Origin: Pseudomonas sp. Bout1 | GTDB lineage: Bacteria; Pseudomonadota; Gammaproteobacteria; Pseudomonadales; Pseudomonadaceae | Assembly: GCF_034314165.1 (NCBI RefSeq) | Contig: NZ_JAVIWK010000001.1 | Span: 2,247,001 to 2,311,000, forward strand | Length of the DNA stretch: 64,000 nt | Reading direction: 5' to 3' | Shown here: piece by piece, positions 50,965 through 58,981 of the stretch | Layout of the letters: every line of letters begins with the position of its first letter | How positions within the stretch are numbered: position 1 is the first letter of the stretch | Position numbers and translations under genes: made by a program | The notes under the pieces: generated by a model | What the model saw: the letters and a program-made list of their open reading frames with translations, nothing else | What the model was told of the DNA's origin: nothing | The model's database searches: none

Positions 50965-51891
50965 GTGGATAAGCGTCAGCCTATTGATGGGCCCGCTGCG
51001 GTCATTATGACGGTGATGTGTGCCATCTGGGGCCTTCAGCAAGTGGCGATCAAGGTCGCTGCGCCCGACATCGCGCCGATCCTGCAGATCGCCCTGCGCT
51101 CGGGTATTGCCGCGGTGCTGGTAGGCCTGATCCTGATCCTGCGCCGGAACAAGATGACGTTGAACATCGACACCTGGCGCGGCGGGCTGCTGGTGGGCAC
51201 GCTGTTTGCCCTGGAGTACGTGGCCGTCGGTGAAGGTTTGCGCTACACGTCCGCCGCGCACATGGTGATTTTCCTGTACACGGCGCCGATCTTCGCGGCC
51301 ATCGGTTTGCACGTCCGGTTTCCCAGCGAACGGCTGACGGCGGTGCAGTGGGGCGGAATATTGTTGGCGTTTGCGGGCGTGATCGTGGCGTTTTTTGCTC
51401 CGGGTGAAACCACGGCCTCGATGGCCGATCAACGCATTGGCGATGCGCTGGGCTTATTGGGCGCTGCGGCCTGGGGCGCCACCACGGTCACCATTCGCTG
51501 CTCTCGACTGGCCGAAGCGCCAGCGCCATTGACGCTGTTCTATCAGCTCGCCGGGGCTTTTGTGATTCTGGCTGCGCTGGCATGGGCGACCGGGCAAACC
51601 CGTGTGCAGTTTTCGGCCATTACCGTGGCCAGCCTGGCCTTCCAGACGGTGGTGTTCTCATTCCTGAGCCTGTTGGTGTGGTTCTGGATGCTGGGGCGTT
51701 ACCTGGGGTCGCGGCTTGGGGTGTTGTCGTTCATGACGCCACTGTTTGGCGTGGTATTCGGCGTCTGGTTGCTGGACGAAACGCTACAGTCATCGTTCAT
51801 TGTGGGCTCGCTGTTGGTGCTGATCGGGATTGTGGTGGTGAGTGGGCATGATCTTTTCAAGCTGCGCATGGCCAGGCTAGTCAAGGATTGA
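50965..51891 (+). CDS. EamA/DMT-family transporter
   Basis: 308 residues from a GTG at 50965 with GGAG six bases upstream. Ten membrane segments in two EamA repeats (AVIMTVMCAIWGLQQVAIKV and ALGLLGAAAWGATTVTIRC begin them). Family members export amino acids and metabolites. It is divergent from the AraC regulator. Confidence 0.87.
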   Translation: MDKRQPIDGPAAVIMTVMCAIWGLQQVAIKVAAPDIAPILQIALRSGIAAVLVGLILILRRNKMTLNIDTWRGGLLVGTLFALEYVAVGEGLRYTSAAHMVIFLYTAPIFAAIGLHVRFPSERLTAVQWGGILLAFAGVIVAFFAPGETTASMADQRIGDALGLLGAAAWGATTVTIRCSRLAEAPAPLTLFYQLAGAFVILAALAWATGQTRVQFSAITVASLAFQTVVFSFLSLLVWFWMLGRYLGSRLGVLSFMTPLFGVVFGVWLLDETLQSSFIVGSLLVLIGIVVVSGHDLFKLRMARLVKD

Positions 51892-51929
51892 TACGTTCAC
51901 CAGGCTGCGCATTCCTCAACGTACTTTCT

Positions 51930-52250
51930 CCTGCACAGGTGCTCTCGCGTGACACCAAGCACTGCGGTGCGTTGATCGAAGGCCTTGAAGCCAAGGTTGC
52001 CGACCTGCTGGGCAAACCCGCTGCGGTGTTCATGCCCAGCGGGGTGATGGCGCCATTGATCGCGGTTAACATCTGGAGCCACGGCTGCGGCCTCGGATAC
52101 ACCGCGGCATACCGACGGCGTACGCCTGTGAGAAACCCGGGCGCTTTTACCCGCGCTCCTACGCCGAAATTGCCGAAGGGTTCTCCTCCGTCTATGTCTC
52201 GGCCTACAAAGGCCTGGGCGGAATCGCCGGTGAAGTGTGCGTGTTAATTC
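51930..52250 (+). pseudogene. Remnant of a threonine aldolase / beta-eliminating lyase gene
   Basis: In one frame, HCGALIEGLEAKVADLLG and KPAAVFMPSGVMAPLIAVN match the N-terminal region of PLP-dependent low-specificity threonine aldolases. After a junction near 52085-52150 the sequence resumes as YAEIAEGFSSVYVSAYKGLG, the segment holding the PLP lysine (AYKGLGGIAGE), which belongs ~150 residues later, in a different frame. Both ends of the gene are missing. It is therefore a deleted, frameshifted relic lying between the exporter and the ACS transporter. Confidence 0.75.
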
Positions 52251-52266
52251 CAGTCATCATCCCTGC

Positions 52267-53604
52267 TCACTGAACCGGTGATTTGCTGACTTTGATCCCT
52301 TTGAACAGCACCAGCAGCAACACGCCTGCGAGTATTTCAAAGGCGGCCACCATATACAGGCCGGCAGCCAAACTGCCAGTCAGGGTTTTCAGCCAGCCAA
52401 TCATGTAGGGCGCCACGAACCCCGCCAGGTTGCCGATGCAGTTGATCAACGCAATGCCTCCGGCGGCTGCGGTACCGGCCAAAAAGGCCCCGGGAATCGA
52501 CCAGAACACCGGGAACGCTGCGAGGATGCCCATGGCCGCAATGGTCAGGGCGATCAATGCCAGGACGGCGTTCCCAATAAACAATCCGGTGCCAATCAGC
52601 CCGAGCCCGGCGAGCAGCGCAGCCATGGCGCAATGCACGCGGCGCTCAGAGGTCTTGTCGGAGTGAAAACCGTTCCACAGCATCGCCACGGTGCCCAATA
52701 TGAACGGTATCGAGGAGAGCAGGCCGATGCGCATGGTGTCATCCACCCCCAACGCCTTGATGACGGACGGGGTCCAGAACGCAATGGTCGCGTTGCCGCT
52801 GACCAGGCAGAAATACACCAGGGCACACAGCCACAGCTTGGGATAACGAATCAGCGAACGCAGGTCGCTGTGTTTGCCGGGCGCCTGGTCTTCGCGGGCG
52901 ATTGTGTCGCTGACCATCGTGCGTTGTGCCGGGCTCAACCATTTGGCATTGATGGGTTTTTCCGGCAGGTAGCGCAATACCAGGAAACCTGCGATCACCG
53001 AGGGAATGCCTTCGAGAATGAACAGCCATTGCCAGTTGGCCAGGCTGCCGACGCCGACCATGTGGCTCATGATAAACCCCGCCAGTGGGCCGCCGACCAC
53101 GCCAGCGATGGCGAACGAGGTCATGAACATGCCGTTGATCTTTGCGCGCTGCGCCGCCGGAAACCAGTAGGTCAGGTACAGCACCACACCCGGGAAAAAG
53201 CCCGCTTCAAACGCCCCGAGCAGAAACCGCAGCACGTAGAACGACCAGGCACTTTCGACGTAGGCCATGGCGATGGACGTCAGGCCCCACATTATCGTGA
53301 TGCGGGCCAGTGTGCGCCGCGCGCCGATTTTTTCCAGCAGCAGGTTGCTGGGCACTTCGAAGAAGAAGTAACCAATGAAGAAAATCCCTGCGCCCAGGCC
53401 GTAGACGGCCTCGCTGAAGCCCAGGTCCTGCAGCATCGCCAGTTTGGCGAAGCCGACGTTGACCCGGTCGATCCAGGCCAGTACGAAGAGGAATACCAGG
53501 AACGGAAGCAACCGCCAGGCGATCTTGCGGTACACAACAGCCACTTCGTCGGACATCGGTGAGTGGTCCAGTTCCAGCGATGAAGTTGCGTTACTTGGGT
53601 TCAT
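52267..53604 (-). CDS. ACS-family MFS transporter (anion:cation symporter)
   Basis: 445 residues from the ATG at 53604, where the family pattern begins. The first helix region is RLLPFLVFLFVLAWIDRVNVGFA, followed by GLGAGIFFIGYFFFEVPSNL and the characteristic FLLGAFEAGFFPGVVLYLTYWFP. These carriers import organic anions such as phthalate, tartrate or glucarate. It is last gene of the GntR-DUF2848-amidase operon, 149 bp after the amidase stop region, and presumably imports the amide or acid handled by that operon. Confidence 0.88.
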   Translation of the reverse strand: MNPSNATSSLELDHSPMSDEVAVVYRKIAWRLLPFLVFLFVLAWIDRVNVGFAKLAMLQDLGFSEAVYGLGAGIFFIGYFFFEVPSNLLLEKIGARRTLARITIMWGLTSIAMAYVESAWSFYVLRFLLGAFEAGFFPGVVLYLTYWFPAAQRAKINGMFMTSFAIAGVVGGPLAGFIMSHMVGVGSLANWQWLFILEGIPSVIAGFLVLRYLPEKPINAKWLSPAQRTMVSDTIAREDQAPGKHSDLRSLIRYPKLWLCALVYFCLVSGNATIAFWTPSVIKALGVDDTMRIGLLSSIPFILGTVAMLWNGFHSDKTSERRVHCAMAALLAGLGLIGTGLFIGNAVLALIALTIAAMGILAAFPVFWSIPGAFLAGTAAAGGIALINCIGNLAGFVAPYMIGWLKTLTGSLAAGLYMVAAFEILAGVLLLVLFKGIKVSKSPVQ

Positions 53605-53753
53605 AAGTTGTCTCGTCAATTCGTTGCGCATGGGTACGCAAGCCGATTGGCAGGCGAGTGCGGGCGCACGGGCGGCCGCCGTGGAATTTTTGCGGTGAGT
53701 CAATAATTGAACCAAGGGCAGGTGGAGCCTGCCGTTGGTTCAACGCCAGTGCG

Positions 53754-55094
53754 TTACGTGCCCTGGCGTAACAGCGCCTCGATTGAGCGAGACACTTGCA
53801 GCACCCGTGCGTCCTGACCCTGCAGGCCGGCAATCGACAAGCCTACCGGCAGTTCGTCGCCGCGCTGGCAAGGCAGGCTCAGGGCGCAGCCGTCCAGAAA
53901 ATTGAGCACGCTGGTATTGCGCAATACCAGGCCGTTGGTGGCAAAAAAAGCCGCGTCATCCGCCAGGTCGGCAAGCTTGGGTGGCACTATCGCGACACTC
54001 GGCAGCAACCATGCATCGGCGTCACCCAGGCGTTCACGCGCCACGCTGATCAGGCGTTGGCGTTCGGCCTGGATGTCCAGGTAATCGGCTGCGCTGATGG
54101 CCGCGCCACGGCGTATGCGTTGTGCAACGCGTGGGTCGTAAGCCTCGCTGCGGTCGCCCTCGAGCCACTGGCGATGGCCCTGCCAGGCTTCGGCGGCCGT
54201 GAGCCCGCCGGCAGCATTGATGCGCGGCAGTTGGTGCAGCTCAGGGAAGTCGAACCAGCGGATACTTGCACCGGCCTTGGCGAGCAGGTCCAGGCTGCGT
54301 TCGAACGCTGCCGCCACGGTGGCATCCAGTTGATCGAGCACCACGTCACGGGTGACCGCCAGGCGCAGCCCGGCCAACGGCGCGGCGCGGGTATCCAGCG
54401 ATTGGCCGCTGAGTATCTGGTCGAGCAGGATGCAGTCGGCGACGCTGTTTGACAGTGCGCCGACCGAGTCCAGGCTGGCGGCCAACGGGAAGGTGCCAGT
54501 CATCGGCACACGGCTGGCGCTGGGTTTGAAACCGACGAGGTTGCAGAAGGCTGCGGGGATACGGATCGAGCCACCGGTGTCAGTGCCCAAGCCCGCTACC
54601 GCCATGCCCAGCGCCACGCTCACGGCGGCGCCGGAACTGGAGCCGCCAGCGATGCGCCCCTCTGCACACGGTGTGAGCGGCGTGCCGTAGTGGGGGTTCC
54701 ACCCCAGCCCGGAAAAGGCAAACTCGCTCATGTTGGTGCGGCCGAGCAAGATCGCGCCGGCCGCCCTCAGGCGCTCGACGACCACGGCATCGTGGCGGGC
54801 GGGCGGCGCATCGGCGAGTAATTGCGAGCCGGCCGCCGTGACCTGCCCGGCCACATCGAACAAGTCTTTGATCGACACGGGCAGCCCGGCCAGCGCCGAC
54901 GGCACGTAGCCGGAGGCGCGCGCCAGGTCGCTGGCCCGCGCAGCGCTCAGGGCGCTGTCGGCGTCGACGCTGATATATGCCGTGCCGCCTGCTGTGCGAT
55001 GCGCTTCAATACGCGTTAACGCGTCATTGACCAATGCCTCACTGCTGGTGCGGCCCTCGGCAAGCTTGCGGGCGAGTTCTGCAATCGTGGTCAT
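53754..55094 (-). CDS. Amidase (amidase-signature family)
   Basis: 446 residues from the ATG at 55094. The Ser-cisSer-Lys triad is visible: K76 in GLPVSIKDLFDVAG, the cis-Ser in GGSSSGAAVSV (~152), and the nucleophile S176 in GTDTGGSIRIP. It hydrolyses an unknown amide in the cytoplasm. It lies 7 bp after the DUF2848 gene, in an operon with a GntR regulator and an organic-anion transporter, which suggests catabolism of an imported amide-containing compound. Confidence 0.9.
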   Translation of the reverse strand: MTTIAELARKLAEGRTSSEALVNDALTRIEAHRTAGGTAYISVDADSALSAARASDLARASGYVPSALAGLPVSIKDLFDVAGQVTAAGSQLLADAPPARHDAVVVERLRAAGAILLGRTNMSEFAFSGLGWNPHYGTPLTPCAEGRIAGGSSSGAAVSVALGMAVAGLGTDTGGSIRIPAAFCNLVGFKPSASRVPMTGTFPLAASLDSVGALSNSVADCILLDQILSGQSLDTRAAPLAGLRLAVTRDVVLDQLDATVAAAFERSLDLLAKAGASIRWFDFPELHQLPRINAAGGLTAAEAWQGHRQWLEGDRSEAYDPRVAQRIRRGAAISAADYLDIQAERQRLISVARERLGDADAWLLPSVAIVPPKLADLADDAAFFATNGLVLRNTSVLNFLDGCALSLPCQRGDELPVGLSIAGLQGQDARVLQVSRSIEALLRQGT

Positions 55095-55101
55095 CGTGGG
55101 T

Positions 55102-55779
55102 TTACTCAGCGACAGGCAGCGGCTCGACACCGTACTGGTGGCGCAGGCTGCGGTTGAGGATGGGGTCGAACAGTTCCATTTCGAAGGCTTCGCCATAACC
55201 CAGTTCGCCGATCACCGACTGCGTGCCGCAGAACATTGCTGTATCGGCAGGCAGCGCGGCGTCGTTATTAAGTTTCGCCAGCAACGTTTCCGGCGCCAGC
55301 AGGTTGGTCACCGGCCCTTGCTGATACAGCGCTCGCACGCCATCACGCACACGCCAGGTGCGCATCACCAGGTGGTCCCAATGCGGCTGGACTTCGGTGT
55401 AGCGCCACACCTGCTGGGCGATGGGTTTGTCGCACATCTGCTTGGACACGGTTACGTCGTAGCTTTCGACCTTGCGGTCGGTGTGGTCCGAGCCCAGGCC
55501 GATCAACAGGCCTTGCTCGCTTGGGATCAGCACGAACTCGGTCTCGCCGGAAGAGTCCTTGCCCGGCACCTGAATCGTCTCGGCGTTGTTCAACAGGCTG
55601 GCGGACACGCGATAGAAGCACGGCACCTGGGTGGGTCGGCGCACGCCCAGTGCTTCCAGTTCGGCAATGTGGTGTTCCACCGCTTCGCTGTTACGCCCCG
55701 CCCAGCCTGCGATGATCAGGTGTTTGATGCTGGAGTGGTGCTCGCCTTGGCCGACGACATGGAAAGTCATTTGAGTCAT
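55102..55779 (-). CDS. DUF2848 family protein
   Basis: 225 residues from the ATG at 55779. It matches a family resembling the fumarylacetoacetate-hydrolase-like fold: the middle part has VPCFYRVSASLLNNAE, the family core GSDHTDRKVES and a C-terminal FCGTQSVIGELGYGEAFEMEL. It is usually encoded next to amidases and transporters, as here. The conserved His/Asp of GLGSDHTDR could bind a metal. Enzymatic role not known to me. Confidence 0.82.
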   Translation of the reverse strand: MTQMTFHVVGQGEHHSSIKHLIIAGWAGRNSEAVEHHIAELEALGVRRPTQVPCFYRVSASLLNNAETIQVPGKDSSGETEFVLIPSEQGLLIGLGSDHTDRKVESYDVTVSKQMCDKPIAQQVWRYTEVQPHWDHLVMRTWRVRDGVRALYQQGPVTNLLAPETLLAKLNNDAALPADTAMFCGTQSVIGELGYGEAFEMELFDPILNRSLRHQYGVEPLPVAE

Positions 55780-55801
55780 GAAAAGTGCTCGTAGTGAGTG
55801 A

Positions 55802-56491
55802 TCAAAGCGTGCGCATGATTGCGCGGCGGAAATCGTCAATGTGGTGATGGATCGCGGCGATGGCGGCGGTGCCGTCGCGCTGCTCCACCGCTTCAAGGAT
55901 TTGCAGGTGTTCGTGGTAGATGCGTTCGCTGTGATGGTTTTCCGACAGGGTCAGGTACCAGAAACGCGCCTGTTTTTCGTGCAGGTTGCGCAGCAACTCG
56001 GCCAGCACGCGGTTGTGGGCGGCGGCTGATATGGACATGTGAAACTCCAGGTCCAGCGACATCAGCCCGGCCACGTCGTGCCTGGCTAAAAGGGCAGGGG
56101 TGCGCTCGAGGATGTCGCGCATGGCCTGGATGTCGGTGTCCTTGGCGCGCTCTACCGCGAGCTTGACGCACAGCTGTTCGTTGCTCACGCGCACTTCGAT
56201 CATGTCGAGTACATCGTTGAGTGACAGGGCGGTCACCATCACGCCTTTGCGCGGCATGATCGTGACCATGCCTTCCACTTCCAGACGGTGCAGCGCTTGG
56301 TGGATGGGGGTTCGGCCAATGCCCAGCGCAGCGGTCAGTTGCGCCTCGTTGATCGCATCGCCAGGGCGATACTCGCAGCTGATAATCCGCTGCTTGATTT
56401 GGGCATAGGCCAGCTCACGCAGTTGCGCTGCGCTTTTTGTGGGAGCCATCGGGGGTTGGTGATGGCGTATGAGGTTGGTCGGTTCGGACAT
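55802..56491 (-). CDS. GntR-family regulator (FadR subgroup)
   Basis: 229 residues from the ATG at 56491, which has AGGAG five bases upstream. The wHTH is at ~25-85 (LAYAQIKQRIISCEYRPGDAINEAQLTAALGIGRTPIHQALHRLE split by the usual turn). A C-terminal FCD domain follows, with the metal ligands of the VanR/FadR type (LDLEFHMSISAAAHN and IHHHIDDF). It is first of four genes in a leftward operon, and its ribosome site touches the 34-bp palindrome, so autoregulation is very likely. Confidence 0.9.
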   Translation of the reverse strand: MSEPTNLIRHHQPPMAPTKSAAQLRELAYAQIKQRIISCEYRPGDAINEAQLTAALGIGRTPIHQALHRLEVEGMVTIMPRKGVMVTALSLNDVLDMIEVRVSNEQLCVKLAVERAKDTDIQAMRDILERTPALLARHDVAGLMSLDLEFHMSISAAAHNRVLAELLRNLHEKQARFWYLTLSENHHSERIYHEHLQILEAVEQRDGTAAIAAIHHHIDDFRRAIMRTL

Positions 56492-56499
56492 ATCCACTC

Positions 56500-56533
56500 C
56501 TGAAAATCATCTGATATATCAGATGATTTTCAG
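56500..56533. promoter_or_regulatory. 34-bp perfect palindrome, GntR operator
   Basis: CTGAAAATCATCTGATA is followed immediately by its exact reverse complement. The centre CTGATATATCAG resembles FadR-subgroup operators; the extended arms add another ATCAT/ATGAT layer. It ends in the AG of the GntR gene's Shine-Dalgarno box. Confidence 0.8.
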
Positions 56534-56934
56534 AGTGAAGCAAGGGCTATGCCATTTTTTTGCAAACGGGCGCAGAGCCTTGGCTTTAGAGGGTTTTAGA
56601 AATTCAGACGCGCTTCGGGGAACAAGCTGTGAGGTGTTACTTGTTACCTTTGTGCCCGAATTTGGTGCCGTGGCGCCCGCTGTTTGTGCAATTCAGGGGC
56701 GGGATCAAAAGCCAGGACACTTCAGTGAGTGCTGCGGGGCAGGGACTTCTGCAATTGGCTGTTTACACATCATGAAGATGGCTAAAGGTTTAGTGAAATC
56801 AATTCATTTTTGCTCGGTCAATAGTTCAGCCTAAAATACACCTTAAATATAGATACTATGAAGACTACTGAGATGTCGCCAGGCAAGGCAATGCACTCGG
56901 GTGTTATCTCGGATAATTAGGGTGTCAGACGGCA
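56534..56934. other. AT-rich intergenic region upstream of mesX
   Basis: About 400 bases without a convincing gene. The only sizeable frame (56469-56834) lacks a start context and crosses the GntR palindrome. It contains a MetR-like box at 56794, and a plausible promoter with TTGCTC at 56810 and TAAAAT at 56832 (16-bp spacer). Base composition is clearly more AT-rich than the flanks. Confidence 0.6.
56794..56806 (+). promoter_or_regulatory. MetR-like box upstream of mesX-mesD
   Basis: TGAAATCAATTCA fits the MetR pattern TGAA-N5-TTCA. It lies just upstream of the proposed -35 element and ~130 bp before mesX, the position expected for activation by MetR in response to homocysteine. The central base differs from the classical T/A. 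Confidence 0.5.
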
Positions 56935-57918
56935 ATGAATAATGAATTTTCATTTTCTATTAAAAGCATTTGTTTTGACGAGAATTATCACCCCTCTGAA
57001 AATACGCGCATCACCACAAACTTTGCTAATTTGGCCAGAGGGACCAGCCGCCAAGAGAACTTGCGCAACACCTTGAGGATGATTAACAACCGCTTCAATG
57101 CCTTGGCACACTGGGATAACCCCAAGGGCGATCGTTATACGCTCGAACTTGAAATTATTTCGGTCGAGATGGGCATTGGTCTTGAAGGCAGCGGCACTGC
57201 CATTCCGCTGATTGAAATACTGAAAACAAATATTGTTGATCAACAAACCAACGAGCGCTTTGCCGGTATCGTAGGCAATAATTTTTCCTCCTATGTACGG
57301 GATTATGACTTCAGTGTGCTGTTGTCCGGGCACAATCAGGGGCAGCCTGGATTCAGCATCCCCGATAATTTTGGGGCACTGCATGGAAAGCTATTTAAAT
57401 GCTTTGTGAATTCAAGCGTCTACCAGGACCATTTCAATAAGCTTCCTGTCATATGCCTAAGTGTTTCGAATACCAGGACCTACCATCGGACTGAAAACCA
57501 GCATCCGGTATTGGGCGTTGAATATCAGCAAGACCAGTACTCGTTAACGGATGAATATTTCCAGAAAATGGGGCTGAAGGTTCGCTACTTCATGCCTTCA
57601 AATAGCGTTGCGCCTTTGGCTTTCTATTTTTCCGGGGATTTGCTCGGTGATTACACCAACCTTGAACTGATCAGTACCATCAGCACGATGGACACGTTCC
57701 AAAAAATATACCGACCTGAGATTTACAATGCGAACTCAGCAGCAGGAAAATCCTATCAGCCAAGCCTGAAGCATCAAGACTACTCATTGACCCTCATTGT
57801 TTATGATCGAGAGGAACGTGGCCGGCTGGCCATTGAGCAGGGGAAGTTTGTCGAAGAAAACTTTATCAAACCCTACCAGGCTGTGCTTGAACAGTGGTCC
57901 GCCAATTGCGCTTTTTGA
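56935..57918 (+). CDS. mesX: DUF1852 protein MesX, partner of core methionine synthase
   Basis: 327 residues of the DUF1852 family (FSIKSICFDENYHPSENTRITTNFANLARG at the start, then RFNALAHWDNPKGDRY and LELEIISVEMGIGLEG). From published work as I recall it, MesX is needed for the activity of the folate-independent methionine synthase MesD in aerobic bacteria. It has no signal peptide or membrane segment. It is 27 bp before mesD on the same strand. Codon use is AT-richer than in neighbouring genes, which hints at transfer. No strong ribosome site precedes the ATG. Confidence 0.85.
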   Translation: MNNEFSFSIKSICFDENYHPSENTRITTNFANLARGTSRQENLRNTLRMINNRFNALAHWDNPKGDRYTLELEIISVEMGIGLEGSGTAIPLIEILKTNIVDQQTNERFAGIVGNNFSSYVRDYDFSVLLSGHNQGQPGFSIPDNFGALHGKLFKCFVNSSVYQDHFNKLPVICLSVSNTRTYHRTENQHPVLGVEYQQDQYSLTDEYFQKMGLKVRYFMPSNSVAPLAFYFSGDLLGDYTNLELISTISTMDTFQKIYRPEIYNANSAAGKSYQPSLKHQDYSLTLIVYDREERGRLAIEQGKFVEENFIKPYQAVLEQWSANCAF

Positions 57919-57945
57919 CTGGTTAAAAATACAAGGTTATCCGAT

Positions 57946-58980
57946 ATGAAAAAATTATTACCCACGTCAACTGCCGGCAGCTTGCCTAAACCCGCCTGGC
58001 TGGCACAGCCTGAGACACTTTGGTCACCTTGGAAATTGCAAGGTGAGGAGTTAATTGAGGGCAAGCAAGACGCTTTACGTTTGTCATTGCAAGAGCAACA
58101 ACAGGCCGGTATCGATATTGTCAGTGATGGTGAACAGACGCGCCAACACTTTGTCACTACCTTTATTGAGCACCTCAGCGGCGTTGATTTTGAAAAGCGT
58201 GAGACCGTTAGAATTCGCGATCGCTACGACGCGAGTGTACCAACGGTGGTAGGGGCGGTTACTCGCCAACGACCAGTGTTTGTCGAAGAGGCCAAGTTTT
58301 TACGTCAACAAACCAGGCAACCGATAAAGTGGGCGTTGCCGGGGCCCATGACGATGATCGACACGCTTTATGACAACCATTATAAAAGTCGCGAAAAACT
58401 GGCGTGGGAGTTCGCCAAGATTCTCAATCAGGAAGCCAGGGAGTTAGAGGCGGCGGGGGTTGATATTATCCAGTTTGACGAGCCCGCCTTTAATGTCTTT
58501 TTTGATGAGGTGAATGACTGGGGCGTGGCCACTCTGGAAAGGGCCATTGAAGGCCTCAACTGTGAAACGGCCGTGCATATTTGCTATGGCTACGGCATCA
58601 AAGCCAATACGGACTGGAAGAAGACACTGGGCTCAGAGTGGCGTCAATATGAGGAGGCTTTCCCGAAGCTGCAAAAATCCAGCATCGATATAGTCTCGCT
58701 GGAATGCCACAACTCTCATGTTCCGATGGAGCTGATTGAACTCATTCGAGGCAAAAAAGTGATGGTAGGGGCCATTGACGTGGCGTCCAATATCATTGAG
58801 ACGCCAGAGGAAGTCGCCAATACCTTGCGCAAAGCCCTTCAGTTTGTAGAGGCCGACAAGCTTTACCCTTGCACCAACTGTGGCATGGCCCCGTTATCGC
58901 GTGGCGTAGCCAGAGGCAAGCTTAATGCCTTAAGTGCTGGCGCAGACATCGTCCGTAGAGAACTGTTGAACCAAGGCTGA
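57946..58980 (+). CDS. mesD: Core-type methionine synthase MesD
   Basis: 344 residues, about half of MetE: only the C-terminal catalytic barrel is present. The zinc ligands are all visible: H211 and C213 in HICYG, E253 in SLECHNSH, C312 in TNCGM. The homocysteine/substrate region DEPAFNVFF follows the MetE pattern. It methylates homocysteine to methionine; lacking the folate-binding half, it should use another methyl donor. Published MesD proteins need MesX and oxygen. AAGG lies nine bases before the ATG. It ends one base before the convergent stop of the fusion-oxidoreductase gene. Confidence 0.87.
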   Translation: MKKLLPTSTAGSLPKPAWLAQPETLWSPWKLQGEELIEGKQDALRLSLQEQQQAGIDIVSDGEQTRQHFVTTFIEHLSGVDFEKRETVRIRDRYDASVPTVVGAVTRQRPVFVEEAKFLRQQTRQPIKWALPGPMTMIDTLYDNHYKSREKLAWEFAKILNQEARELEAAGVDIIQFDEPAFNVFFDEVNDWGVATLERAIEGLNCETAVHICYGYGIKANTDWKKTLGSEWRQYEEAFPKLQKSSIDIVSLECHNSHVPMELIELIRGKKVMVGAIDVASNIIETPEEVANTLRKALQFVEADKLYPCTNCGMAPLSRGVARGKLNALSAGADIVRRELLNQG

Positions 58981-58981
58981 G

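Noticed and set aside
50841..51432. N-terminal extension of the AraC gene
   Set aside because: The extension is antisense to the DMT exporter; the family start and sensor domain fit the ATG at 50841.
56469..56834. 121-residue frame upstream of mesX
   Set aside because: It starts inside the GntR gene, crosses the operator palindrome, and has no ribosome site or similarity I can see.
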